A stretch of DNA of 64,000 nt, taken from Planctomycetota bacterium (GTDB lineage: Bacteria > Planctomycetota > Planctomycetia > Pirellulales > Lacipirellulaceae). Positions within the stretch are counted from its first letter, which is position 1, and every line of letters begins with the position of its first letter. The DNA lies in the NCBI GenBank assembly GCA_029259915.1, contig JAJDED010000039.1, positions 155,013 to 219,012 of the forward strand, written 5' to 3'. Position numbers and translations under genes: made by a program. The notes beneath the pieces are model-generated. The model made no database searches and was not told the DNA's origin. It saw only the letters and a list, made by a program, of their open reading frames with translations. This document shows, one piece after another, positions 16,368 to 25,324 of this stretch.

Positions 16368-18617
16368 CTAGCTATCCGCGTCTTTGGCGCGACGCACAAC
16401 AACCCGATTTCCGTGGGCATCGACCACTTGGATCGGCGTGCCTGGGTCGAGGGGTTCGCTTTCAGCGATGACGTCGATCAACTGATGGTCGATCTCCGCC
16501 TTGCCCGAGGGGCGAAGCGAAGTTGTGGTCACACCCGGCGCTCCGATCAGATGTTCGTAGTCGGCGACCGCTTCGCGATGGTCGAGCAGAATGCGTTCTT
16601 CGGGTGGCGGGGGGGCGAGAACCATCTTGCGCAGCAGGGGCGCTTGCGGCAAGTAGCGGCTCGAAGCGATCGCAATCACGATCACTCCCACCCCGGCAAA
16701 CGCCACCATTCCCATCGAACGAACCAATTCCTCCATGTCGGCGGGGCTGTGCGGTTGCACAAAGGTAAGGCTGGCCAACACCAGCGAGGCAATCACCAAA
16801 GCGCCGCCACCCAAGCCAAATATCCCAAAGCCGGGCAACACGAAGATTTCCAAAAGGATTGAACTCACTCCCGCCACGAACAACAACACCTCCAGCCAGC
16901 CTGCCGTGCCGTGAAGGTACTTGCTCCAGAAAAACAAAAGCAGGGCCACGGCACCCACGAATGCACCGACCCCCAAGCCGGGAGTGCGCAGTTCGATATA
17001 GATGCCCGCAAAACCTGCCATCAACAACAAGATGGCAAATTCTGGCGAGGCAAGCGCTTCGATCAGTTCGAGAGCCCAATTCGGCTTCGCGACAACCGGA
17101 TCTTTGTCCAACGTGTAAATACGCTTGAGTTGGTCGTAACTTTCCACATTCTGCCATGCCAGGCCGAGTTCCAATGCCTGCGGTCCGGTGAATTCTAACA
17201 CTTCGCCAACCTTTGTAACTGGCTTTCGGCGTTGCCAAACGCCCGCATGTCGTGGTTCGGCCGCTTCGGCGCCGCTCATGATGCGGATTGCCCCAGTAGT
17301 TTTGTGTTGGACCTGAAATAGTTCGACTCCCTGGTCCACCATGGCCATCAACAACGACCAGCTATGCACGGTTTGTGGGGCCAGCGCTTCGCGCAACGCC
17401 AACTTTGCGGCCTCGATTTCAGCAGGGCGATTCGTACTCGGCCCGGAACGGAGCCGCGCTGTGGAATGCATCACCAGCTGATCGCAAGCCAGCGCCACCA
17501 GTGCCGCCCCGCCGGACGCTTCTACGGGCACATAGGCGACGGTTCGCACGGAATTGGCATCGAGTCGAGCCAAAGTCGACGCCAGTCGGACGCTTGCTTC
17601 CAAGTCGCCGCCGGCGCTATCGATGCGAATGCCAATCCAGTTGACCCCGGATTGCTCGATCGCGACACCCAAGAGCGACTCCAATTGGCTAGCCTTTCGC
17701 GGTGTCAGTTCTCCCTCCAGTTCGAGCATCACCGGCTTCCATTCGGTCGCAAGCGACTCGTCTTCCACCAGCGATTCCGCCGGCAAGGCAAACGCTTTGG
17801 CCAACCCTTCGCGGGTGGCGGCCAGATACTTCACGAAGCCAAATTGCCGACCCTCGCGGCCGTCGAATTCCGCCATGGTCCCCCGAGGCACCAGCGTTTT
17901 CTCTTCAACAATTTCGCGGCCTCGGGCAAACTCCTCTCGGTCGCTGCTCAGCACGAAACTGATGCCCTCTTCGGTTTCGATTTGGATGATTTCTGTCTCG
18001 GGATCGACCATCCCGACCGCGAGCGCTACCGGAATGGTGCGCCGTACTTCAGCGATTTCGCGATACGCAGCGACAACCGTCTGGCGGATGGTCCCCTCGT
18101 CGGCTTCTTCCAACCCGGCCTTGCCCAGAAGGGCATCGGGAGCCATCACGATTTCTTCGCACGCCATGGCCAGCAGTACGCCGTGGCCGTGGACCGACTT
18201 CGGCAAAAATGCGAGTGTCTTCACCGACGCCATCTGACGGCTGCATAAAAATCGCGACAAGGAAAGGGCCCGTTCAAATTGACTCCCTGCGCCGGGCTCT
18301 TCAGGAGTTGCCTGCGGCGCGAACTCCAAGACGAGCAACGGTCGCGTCGGCACATCCTCCGCCCGAGCCGCGGCCAGCAACGAATCACGTATCCGCCTGA
18401 GCGATGCTTGCAGGGCCTGGTCGGCATTACCGGTCAGCGGCAGGTGGACGCGCACCAACGCCACGGGCACGGAAGCCTTTTTGGCAGCCCCAGCCGGTGC
18501 TTTGGGATCGCTAGCAGCATCGGCGGGCAAGGCCGTGCAAACACTCCCCGCTAAAGCCAAAAAAACGCTCGCCAGCGATTTGCCAATTGAGCCATATTTC
18601 CTTCGGCAACAGTCCAT
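16368..18617 (-). CDS. Long NfeD, ClpP-class membrane serine protease
   Basis: A 749-residue membrane protein. After an N-terminal signal-like segment (SLASVFLALAGSVCTALPADA) come two ClpP/SppA-like folds. The first (residues about 50-240) has HGHGVLLAMACEEIVMAP where an SAG nucleophile loop is expected, so its Ser is missing. The second (about 290-430) has IRIDSAGGDLEASVRLA and VEASGGAALVALACDQLVM, with the Ser retained. About five hydrophobic segments follow (residues 530-650), including GFAGIYIELRTPGLGVGAFVG and LLEIFVLPGFGIFGLGGG. The protein ends in an OB-fold NfeD domain (GKAEIDHQLIDVIAESEPLDPGTPIQVV). Such proteases act at the membrane and may cleave stomatin-like proteins. The doubled protease region is longer than usual NfeD1b (about 450 aa). 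Confidence 0.87.
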   Translation of the reverse strand: MDCCRRKYGSIGKSLASVFLALAGSVCTALPADAASDPKAPAGAAKKASVPVALVRVHLPLTGNADQALQASLRRIRDSLLAAARAEDVPTRPLLVLEFAPQATPEEPGAGSQFERALSLSRFLCSRQMASVKTLAFLPKSVHGHGVLLAMACEEIVMAPDALLGKAGLEEADEGTIRQTVVAAYREIAEVRRTIPVALAVGMVDPETEIIQIETEEGISFVLSSDREEFARGREIVEEKTLVPRGTMAEFDGREGRQFGFVKYLAATREGLAKAFALPAESLVEDESLATEWKPVMLELEGELTPRKASQLESLLGVAIEQSGVNWIGIRIDSAGGDLEASVRLASTLARLDANSVRTVAYVPVEASGGAALVALACDQLVMHSTARLRSGPSTNRPAEIEAAKLALREALAPQTVHSWSLLMAMVDQGVELFQVQHKTTGAIRIMSGAEAAEPRHAGVWQRRKPVTKVGEVLEFTGPQALELGLAWQNVESYDQLKRIYTLDKDPVVAKPNWALELIEALASPEFAILLLMAGFAGIYIELRTPGLGVGAFVGAVALLLFFWSKYLHGTAGWLEVLLFVAGVSSILLEIFVLPGFGIFGLGGGALVIASLVLASLTFVQPHSPADMEELVRSMGMVAFAGVGVIVIAIASSRYLPQAPLLRKMVLAPPPPEERILLDHREAVADYEHLIGAPGVTTTSLRPSGKAEIDHQLIDVIAESEPLDPGTPIQVVDAHGNRVVVRRAKDADS

Positions 18618-18729
18618 GCTCTGCTCGATACGGGGAGTGAATTAGTTGGTCGAACGCGCTGTTCCGAATTATACGGCATGACCAGCGGTGGGAATAGCAA
18701 GCCACGCGAATCGCCCTACCGCTCGGGAT

Positions 18730-19596
18730 TTAACCTAGCATCGCGTCCAATGCCGCCAATGCCACGGGCCAACGCGTGGTGCTCTGCTGATAAGTGTCCC
18801 ACCACGTTTGCAGCCGTTCGGAGAATTCCTCGGGTAAATGCCAGCATTGCAGGGCGGCTTGCAACGTCTCGGCATCAAGTCGCGCCAATTCCACGGTTTC
18901 TGCCGCCGAAAGCACCAAAGGCAACGTGGCCAAACTGGCTACCAGCGAAACACGCTCCGCGGAAATCGAATCCGAATAGCGCGGCACATCGATGTTCAAT
19001 TGCGACAACAACCAGCCAAGCCGCAATGTTTCTGGAAGTTGCGGATGCGGGTTGGCCAACACCGCCTCGAACAGGATCCGATTGTGCGACAGGTGCGCCC
19101 GACCGTGCCCGCCTACGATGGGTGCAACCAAAACCACTTCGGCAGCGGAAACTAAGAATGCCTCGTCGCTGAGCATTTGAATCTGTCGCAACAGCCCCGG
19201 CCCGCGGGCTTCCCATTGCTCGCGAAGCGGGCGGCTTCGCACCGCCAGCTCGTCGACTAGCCCAGGACGCTCGCGAAGCACGGCTGCTTCCAAACCCGCG
19301 ATACATCCGGTCAATTGCGACACTGCCGACTCGTTCACGGCGTCTTTGCCCCAAACGCGAATGACCGCTAGCTCGACCAATTGCCGATTGTTTTCTATTT
19401 CTGAGGAGAGCGCCACCAACTGCGGCAGAAGAATGGAGGCGTCGGATCCAAAACCGTCCAAACCAATAAGCAACTGCTCAACAGCCGGTTCCAACGCGGC
19501 AGAAATACTGGCATCCGCGATCGGCAAGCCTTCGTGGAAACACGCAGCCGCATGCAGACAGCTAGCCGAGAGGCTAGCCTTCCATCGAATGTCCAT
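18730..19596 (-). CDS. Conserved-looking hypothetical protein, helical
   Basis: A 288-residue protein from ATG 19596, only 3 bp after the ferritin stop, so both probably share a transcript. It is leucine- and alanine-rich with predicted helices throughout (AALEPAVEQLLIGLDGFG, then EIENNRQLVELAVIRVWG, then LPETLRLGWLLSQLNID). No motif, signal peptide or metal-binding pattern is recognisable. A His pair (GGHGRAHLSHNRILF, near residue 165) is the most distinctive segment. Position between ferritin and the NfeD protease hints at envelope or iron homeostasis, but that is only context. I do not recognise the family. Confidence 0.7.
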   Translation of the reverse strand: MDIRWKASLSASCLHAAACFHEGLPIADASISAALEPAVEQLLIGLDGFGSDASILLPQLVALSSEIENNRQLVELAVIRVWGKDAVNESAVSQLTGCIAGLEAAVLRERPGLVDELAVRSRPLREQWEARGPGLLRQIQMLSDEAFLVSAAEVVLVAPIVGGHGRAHLSHNRILFEAVLANPHPQLPETLRLGWLLSQLNIDVPRYSDSISAERVSLVASLATLPLVLSAAETVELARLDAETLQAALQCWHLPEEFSERLQTWWDTYQQSTTRWPVALAALDAMLG

Positions 19597-19599
19597 CAA

Positions 19600-20106
19600 C
19601 TATTCGCCGCCGGCTTCAGGTTGGCGTTGGTTCAATTCGCGATCCATGTCCAAAAGCGAGGCCGGGTCGTCTGCCACCATCCTGAACTTGTGGACGACTT
19701 CGCGGGCCGTTTTTTCTTCCTCGACTTGCTCGGTAATAAACCACTCGAGTTCCACCAATGCCGCGAAGGCTTTTTCGTTGAAAGCCAATTCGTAAAGTCC
19801 GTCGATCTGGCTTGTCACAACTTGCTCTTGGGCCAATGCCTTTTCGAATACTTCGACCACGGTCTCAAATTCGACCTCTGGTTGGGCAATCGTTTCGAGG
19901 ATCACCCGGCCCTCGCGGGCAATCAGAAAATCGTGCAACCGCATGGCGTGGTTGCGTTCCTCTTCGCTCTGCAAACGGAGCCAATGGGCGCAGCCGACGA
20001 ATTGGTGGGACTCGCACCAGGCAGACATCGACAAATAGCTGTACGACGAATACAACTCGTTGTTGATCTGGGCGTTGATCGCTTCTTGCATCACCTGACT
20101 GAGCAT
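19600..20106 (-). CDS. Non-haem ferritin
   Basis: A 168-residue ferritin starting MLSQVMQEAINAQINNELYSSYSYLSM at ATG 20106; the frame stays open upstream through the tRNA, which is not coding. The ferroxidase ligands are visible: Glu in NNELYSSYSY (near 17), EEERNHAM with the ExxH pattern (near 49-53), and Glu residues in ALVELEWFITEQVEEE (near 94-108). A 24-mer ferritin of the FtnA type that oxidises and stores iron is expected in the cytoplasm. The C-terminus ends QPEAGGE. It lies directly downstream of the tRNA-Leu gene on the same strand (37 bp). Confidence 0.93.
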   Translation of the reverse strand: MLSQVMQEAINAQINNELYSSYSYLSMSAWCESHQFVGCAHWLRLQSEEERNHAMRLHDFLIAREGRVILETIAQPEVEFETVVEVFEKALAQEQVVTSQIDGLYELAFNEKAFAALVELEWFITEQVEEEKTAREVVHKFRMVADDPASLLDMDRELNQRQPEAGGE

Positions 20107-20143
20107 CGAAAAAACTCCTGGTACGCTATGTCGGCTATAAAAG

Positions 20144-20227
20144 TGGGCCCGACTGGAGTCGAACCAGCACGCCCTTGCGGGCACATGCCCCTCAAGCATG
20201 CGCGTCTGCCTATTCCGCCACGGGCCC
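20144..20227 (-). tRNA. tRNA-Leu, anticodon GAG
   Basis: Read on the minus strand, the acceptor stem is GGGCCCG paired with CGGGCCC (7 bp) followed by discriminator A. The anticodon stem CATGC/GCATG encloses the loop TTGAGGG, anticodon GAG (reads CUC and CUU). There is a long variable arm (GTGCCCGCAAGGGCGT), as in class II tRNAs, and a T-arm with GGTTCGACTCC. CCA is not encoded. Length 84 nt. The ferritin gene follows closely on the same strand. Confidence 0.95.
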
Positions 20228-20452
20228 TAGTGTTGCCAAGAAAACCGCCTTGGCAGACTATCGAGTCTACTATTTGAACGGTCGTCGTCAAGGTTGCCCG
20301 ATTTACGGAAGTGCTTATCCGTTTGGTGAAAATCCTCTTGGGTGGCATGGCCTCGGAGGTCTGCCGACGTGGCCATGTTTGTGGCGATACAGTGTGACAA
20401 GCCCATGCCCACGCAGACGAGGGCATGCCACCCGATTCGCATATTGTGGTAA

Positions 20453-22024
20453 TCAAGCGGAACCGCTGCTCTCGAATCGGCTCACCACTGCACAGCCGCA
20501 TGAATCGCTCCAGACGTTTACCGCGGTGCGTAGCATGTCCAACACGCGGTCCACGGCGATGATCATTCCCTGGCTTTCGGTCGGCAAACCGACCGCCTGC
20601 AGAATGATAACCATCATCACCAACCCCGCGTGTGGAATCCCTGCCGCGCCGATGCTTGCCAGCAAAGCGGTTAGAGCCACAACAATTTGTTGGGCCAACG
20701 TGAGTTCCACCCCACTGAATTGCGCGATAAACAGTACCGCCACCACCTCGTAAAGGGCGGTGCCATCCATGTTGATCGTCGCACCCAAAGGCAGCACAAA
20801 GGAGCCGACCCGATTGCTAATCTTCGCCCGCTGTTCCACACAGGTGAGCGTCAATGGCAGCGTTCCATTGCTCGAAGCAGAACTAAACGCCGTCAACAGT
20901 GCGGGGCTCATGGCTTTGGCAAACTCTGCCGGATTGCGGCGAGCCAGAAAATGAAGAATCAATGGCAGAATGATTCCCGCGTGAATTGCCAATGCGCAGG
21001 CCACAGTGAGCATGTACCAACCGAGCGTGCTGAACACCCCGGCACCTTGCGAAGCGGTGGCGGAAAGCATCAGGAAGAACACACCGATCGGCGCAAGGCT
21101 GATGATCGCCATCGTCAGTTTCATCATCACCTGAAACATGGCTTCGAACAGTTCACCAATGTGCCGGGCGGGCGCGCCGCCAACCAAAATCGTGCAAACG
21201 CCAAATGCCAGGCTAAAAGCGATGATCGACAAAAACTTGCCAGTCGACACGGCAGCAATCGGGTTGGGGGGGATCATGTTCTGCAATTGCTCGAACAACA
21301 CTATGCCCAAGCTTTTGCTTTGCCGCGCATCCTGAACTTCCACGGCCGCTTCTTCAGGGGCACCGCCGTTGTCTCCCGGCTGAATGAGATTGACCATCGC
21401 CAAACCGACAACAATGGCCAGCATGCTAGTCGAAAGATAGTAGAGCAACGTCCGGCCAAACATTTTCCCCAGCCGCTCGACATGCCCCAGCCCGACGATT
21501 CCCGTGATTAGCGAGGTGATAATCAATGGCACGGAAACCATTTTCAACAAACGCAGAAACAAATCGCCCAAGGCTTTGGCAATATCTCCCACGCGGCGGG
21601 CCGACGAGCGTCCGTACTGCTGGAACATCGCGTAGGCAACCGGATCTTTATCTTCCAAAACGCTGAGCGTGGGCACAACGATGCGCGAAACTGTCTCTTG
21701 CTTGGGCCAAGGCTCGCCGAGTTCGCGCAACTGGCGCTCTATGGACGCCTGTTCCCCGACAACAATACGCCGGGGCGAATAGCTGCCGTCCGCAGCCAGG
21801 TCTTCAACCTGCAACAGAATGCGTTCCGGAGAATCGCTGACCCACAGTCGCCCGGCGAGCACTTTTATCGCACGAGACATTCCAAGCACTTGCACCGACT
21901 CGGAAGAATGTTCGATCAGCGGATCGGTCTGCGAGGTTCCCAGCTTGGCATTGAGCACAACGCCCAAACCTGCTCCAGCGACCATCATGATCAGAATTTG
22001 CCAGTGCAGGGCGAGTCGCGTCAT
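20453..22024 (-). CDS. Dicarboxylate/amino acid:cation symporter (DAACS family)
   Basis: About 523 residues from ATG 22024; an upstream GTG at 22066 is an alternative start. The core is a glutamate/aspartate transporter of the GltP/DctA type: PLIITSLITGIVGLG, LGIVLFEQLQNMIPPNPIAA, the serine-rich reentrant loop AFSSASSNGTLPLTLTC (near residue 390), LPLGATINMDGTALYE (the NMDGT metal/substrate motif) and AAGIPHAGLVMMVIILQAVGLP. Between the first hydrophobic segment and the core is an extra segment of about 100 residues (near 28-130) that is polar and probably extracytoplasmic. The usual family length is about 420-440, so this insertion explains the size. Likely imports C4-dicarboxylates or acidic amino acids with Na+ or H+. 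Confidence 0.92.
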   Translation of the reverse strand: MTRLALHWQILIMMVAGAGLGVVLNAKLGTSQTDPLIEHSSESVQVLGMSRAIKVLAGRLWVSDSPERILLQVEDLAADGSYSPRRIVVGEQASIERQLRELGEPWPKQETVSRIVVPTLSVLEDKDPVAYAMFQQYGRSSARRVGDIAKALGDLFLRLLKMVSVPLIITSLITGIVGLGHVERLGKMFGRTLLYYLSTSMLAIVVGLAMVNLIQPGDNGGAPEEAAVEVQDARQSKSLGIVLFEQLQNMIPPNPIAAVSTGKFLSIIAFSLAFGVCTILVGGAPARHIGELFEAMFQVMMKLTMAIISLAPIGVFFLMLSATASQGAGVFSTLGWYMLTVACALAIHAGIILPLILHFLARRNPAEFAKAMSPALLTAFSSASSNGTLPLTLTCVEQRAKISNRVGSFVLPLGATINMDGTALYEVVAVLFIAQFSGVELTLAQQIVVALTALLASIGAAGIPHAGLVMMVIILQAVGLPTESQGMIIAVDRVLDMLRTAVNVWSDSCGCAVVSRFESSGSA

Positions 22025-22078
22025 GCTTGCAATCCATTGGGGCGGTTGCTTAGAGGTCCGTAACACATTTAATTTGTT

Positions 22079-22132
22079 TTAGCCGCGATCTAACAGATCG
22101 CTGGCACCGGCGATCTGTTAGATCGCGGCTAA
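22079..22132. repeat. Perfect 23-bp inverted repeat, copy 2
   Basis: Arms 22079-22101 and 22110-22132 are perfect reverse complements with the same 23-bp stem as at 12023-12076 but a different 8-nt loop (TGGCACCG instead of CGGAGCCT). It lies between the TPR gene (ending 22175) and the symporter gene (starting 22024), both on the minus strand. Confidence 0.92.
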
Positions 22133-22174
22133 CTTGAGGCACAAATTTTGGCGTCACGAACCATGAGTTTCTAT

Positions 22175-23851
22175 TCAGAAATCTAAAGGAGTATCCGAGT
22201 TATCCTTCGAGTTGGCTGGTAATTCGGTTTGCGACGTCTCTTGCTCCGCTACCGATTGCTTTTCCCGCCAAGGTTGGCCGCCACGATAGCTGTCCAATTC
22301 CTTTGCCAATTGTTCCCCTTGTTCAGAATCGTTCATGTCGACCGCCTTCTGAGACCACTGGATAGCGGTTTGGAAATCGCCCGACTCGGCAAAGGCGGCA
22401 GCCAGTGTGCTCAGGATATGCGGTTGGCCATATTCGGTAAGTTCGCAGGCTTTGGTTGCCAATTCGACGGCCCGTTTGCCATTGCGAACTTTCTCCTCGG
22501 GAGAAGTTGCCAGTACCCAGGCAAGGTTATTGAGCAACGCAGAATCGTCAGGTTGGAGCTTCAGAGCCTGCTCGAAATCGCTGATGGCTGCGGCGTGTTC
22601 GCCAACACTCAAGTAGGCATCGCCACGGCCCCGAAATGCCTCGATGTGATCGTCATCTCGAGACAGAATTTCGTTGTATACCTGGATTGCTTTTTGCGGC
22701 TGTTGGTCTACCTGGTAATAAAGAGCTAACCGTATCTTCAAATCGACCTGATCGGGTCGTGCTGTCGAAATACGTTCCATTTCGACAATCGCTTCACCGA
22801 TGCGATCCATATTGGCCAAGATCTCTGCACGAAGTCGGTGCGCAGCAACCAACGGCTGTTTTTCGAGAACGACTTCGATGTCTGCCAGGGCTTCGTCCAA
22901 CCGGTTGCTGCGTAAATAGGCTTCAGCTCGATGTATGAGCGAGAGCACCTGCCCGGGCTGCAACTCGAGTACTTTGCTGAATTCTTCCGCTGCTTTTTCA
23001 AACTCGCCCTGGTCGCGGAAGATTTCGCCCCGACTTTGATAAGGACCCGGCGTTTGCGGGGAAAGCTCCGTGGCATGATCGAAACTTTTTAAAGCTTTGT
23101 CGACTTGTCCCAAATCGCGAAGCACTTCTCCCTGTAAAATCAATGCGTTGGCATCCTCGGGGCTCCGCGCGATCACCCGTTCGACCTCGGCCAGGGCGTC
23201 TTCAAGTTTTTTTCTGGATCGCAGAAATACGGCTCTTAGCAATCGGTAATTCGCATTTCCCGGCTCCAGCTCGATCGCCTTCTCGAAGTCACCCAGCGCT
23301 TTCTCTTCATCGGTTTGCACACGGGCCCGCAAAACAAAAGCTTCGGCAAGCTGCTCGTTAGGTACTTCTTCGGTTTTCAAAAACGTGGTAAGCACTCGTC
23401 GAGCTTCGTGAGGATCGCCGCCTGGCAACGCCATGAGTTTGCCCAACAGGAAACTTGCCTCCGGAGGCGGATCGTCGTACGCCAGCACACGGCGCAAATC
23501 GGAAACCACAAGCCGCTGAATTTGCTGAACTCGCTTGTCGAGAATCGATCGCGTGTTGATCACGCGCACTAACGTCGAGGCCCGTTCCATCAGCGAATCG
23601 GACATCATCTGTTTGGCAAAAGTGGTATCCTCGGCATCGAGTCCCTTGTCCAACGCCGACTGCAACAGCTCGATCACCCGATTGAGATCTTGCAGTCCCT
23701 GGGCGTTGACTTTCGATCGCATCGCATCGTCGAGGTCGGCCAGACCGGGCTGTTCCGCTTCAATCCGCTGACCGATTCCAACATTGCCAGGGAACACCCA
23801 GAAAAGTCCCAGCACGAGGGATACGATTATCCAAAGTTGCCCTTTTGACAT
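22175..23851 (-). CDS. Tetratricopeptide repeat protein with N-terminal membrane anchor
   Basis: A 558-residue protein. ATG 23851 is preceded by GAGGA. The N-terminal SKGQLWIIVSLVLGLFWVFPGNVGIG is a signal anchor. From about residue 160 onward the chain is built of TPR units with the usual A, G and P positions (for example ANALILQGEVLRDLGQVDKALKSF is one unit's framework; similar units recur near 270, 304 and 400-440), about eight to ten in total. TPR solenoids bind partner proteins; the anchor places it at the membrane facing the periplasm. The last 35 residues are polar. No neighbouring gene points to a specific complex. Confidence 0.85.
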   Translation of the reverse strand: MSKGQLWIIVSLVLGLFWVFPGNVGIGQRIEAEQPGLADLDDAMRSKVNAQGLQDLNRVIELLQSALDKGLDAEDTTFAKQMMSDSLMERASTLVRVINTRSILDKRVQQIQRLVVSDLRRVLAYDDPPPEASFLLGKLMALPGGDPHEARRVLTTFLKTEEVPNEQLAEAFVLRARVQTDEEKALGDFEKAIELEPGNANYRLLRAVFLRSRKKLEDALAEVERVIARSPEDANALILQGEVLRDLGQVDKALKSFDHATELSPQTPGPYQSRGEIFRDQGEFEKAAEEFSKVLELQPGQVLSLIHRAEAYLRSNRLDEALADIEVVLEKQPLVAAHRLRAEILANMDRIGEAIVEMERISTARPDQVDLKIRLALYYQVDQQPQKAIQVYNEILSRDDDHIEAFRGRGDAYLSVGEHAAAISDFEQALKLQPDDSALLNNLAWVLATSPEEKVRNGKRAVELATKACELTEYGQPHILSTLAAAFAESGDFQTAIQWSQKAVDMNDSEQGEQLAKELDSYRGGQPWREKQSVAEQETSQTELPANSKDNSDTPLDF

Positions 23852-24089
23852 GCGATTCTATTCCTCAAATTAAACCGGCTATCCGGTGAAAAAAGCTGTT
23901 TATCCAGGTTCTGCGTTCGCAGACATTTCATTATTACCGGTCGCTCTGGATTTGACTACGTGAGTCGGACAAACTTCAGAATTCGGTGGAACCCGGAGGG
24001 TGTCGGATCGCGGCTGGCTGAGCTAGAATCTGTGCCCTCGCAGCTCTTACCCCAAGCAGGCCAATTCCCGTTGGCTCGGAGAAAAATCT

Positions 24090-25181
24090 ATGGAAGCCGG
24101 AATTGTCGGCCTGCCGAACGTCGGTAAATCGACGCTGTTCAACGCACTCACTTCTGCGGGCATTGCCAGCGAGAATTACCCCTTTTGCACGATTGAGCCC
24201 AATGTGGGAACCGTGCCGGTACCCGATTCGCGGCTGCAGCGTATCGCCGGGCATATCACCACGGAAAAGATCATCCCGGCGATGCTGCGGTTGGTGGACA
24301 TTGCTGGCATCGTGCGTGGAGCTTCGGAGGGCGAGGGATTGGGAAACCAATTTCTATCACACATCCGCACCGTCGACGCGATTTTGCATGTCGTCCGCTG
24401 TTTTGAAGACGCCGACGTAACCCACGTCGACGGCACCGTCGACCCGGTGCGCGACGTAGAAACCATCGATACGGAGCTGATGCTAGCCGACCTGCAATCG
24501 GTCGAAGCGATGACCGACAAAGCCCAACGCACCGCGCGAGCTGGCGACAAAGAGGCGAAACAAAAACTGATCGTCCTCGAAGTGTGCCAGCAACGGCTGG
24601 CCGACGGCAACCCGGTGCGCGGTCTCACCTACGACGACCCAGCAGCCACCAAAGCGCTGAACGAATTGCAATTGCTAACCGCAAAAAAAGTGCTGTACGT
24701 GGCCAACGTCGAAGAAGACGATTTGGCAGGGGAGGGCAGCCATGTAAAAATCTTGCGCGAGCGTGCTCAAGCAGAAAATGGTGCGGTGGTACCCGTTTGT
24801 GCCCGGCTTGAAGCCGAGCTTGCCGAACTGGATGCGGAAGAACGCAACGAAATGCTTTCGAGCTTGGGTCTTGCGGAGCCGGCGCTGGCGGTACTGGCGC
24901 GGGCGGCGTACCAATTGCTGGGATTGCAAAGTTTTTTCACCGCGGGCGAAAAAGAAATCCGCGCTTGGACCATCCCCGCTGGGGCGACTGCCCCAGAAGC
25001 TGCGGGAGCGATTCACACCGATTTTCAGCGCGGTTTTATCCGCTGCGAAACCTACTCGGTCGACGACCTGGACGAATATACCAGTGAAAAAGCGATTCGC
25101 GACGCCGGCAAAATGCGCATCGAAGGCAAAACTTACGTCATGCAAGACAGCGACGTTTGCCACTTCTTATTTAATGTGTAG
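24090..25181 (+). CDS. ychF: Redox-regulated ATPase YchF (Obg family)
   Basis: A 363-residue protein, the usual YchF length. The G1 loop [12 protein letters not shown] is at residues 7-18, switch I region [14 protein letters not shown] follows, G3 is [20 protein letters not shown] (about 70-89), and the coiled-coil insert is in the middle. The TGS domain at the C-terminus includes [14 protein letters not shown] and [13 protein letters not shown]. YchF binds ATP rather than GTP, associates with ribosomes and modulates translation and oxidative stress responses. ATG 24090 follows GGAG. It is a single-gene unit. Confidence 0.96.
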   Translation: MEAGIVGLPNVGKSTLFNALTSAGIASENYPFCTIEPNVGTVPVPDSRLQRIAGHITTEKIIPAMLRLVDIAGIVRGASEGEGLGNQFLSHIRTVDAILHVVRCFEDADVTHVDGTVDPVRDVETIDTELMLADLQSVEAMTDKAQRTARAGDKEAKQKLIVLEVCQQRLADGNPVRGLTYDDPAATKALNELQLLTAKKVLYVANVEEDDLAGEGSHVKILRERAQAENGAVVPVCARLEAELAELDAEERNEMLSSLGLAEPALAVLARAAYQLLGLQSFFTAGEKEIRAWTIPAGATAPEAAGAIHTDFQRGFIRCETYSVDDLDEYTSEKAIRDAGKMRIEGKTYVMQDSDVCHFLFNV

Positions 25182-25201
25182 CAAAGTTTCCAATGTTTTT
25201 T

Positions 25202-25313
25202 CACCACAAAGGCACGAAGACTCTAAGGAATGAAAGGAATACAAAATTCCTGAATTTCTCCCCATTCCTTCATTCCTCAATTCATTTTCTTCGTGTCTTC
25301 GTGCCTTTGTGGT
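25202..25313. repeat. Long imperfect inverted repeat (ACCACAAAGGCAC family), copy 4
   Basis: The left side (25202-25240, CACCACAAAGGCACGAAGAC...) and right side (25270-25313, ending CTTCGTGCCTTTGTGGT) form a stem that continues inward through ATTCCTTCATTCCT pairing. It separates the converging ychF and DUF1501 genes, so it is well placed as a two-way terminator. Confidence 0.85.
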
Positions 25314-25324
25314 TTTTTTATTAA

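Noticed and set aside
19600..20199. Ferritin extended upstream to 20199
   Set aside because: The extra 31 residues would be translated from the tRNA-Leu gene; the ferritin family starts at ATG 20106.
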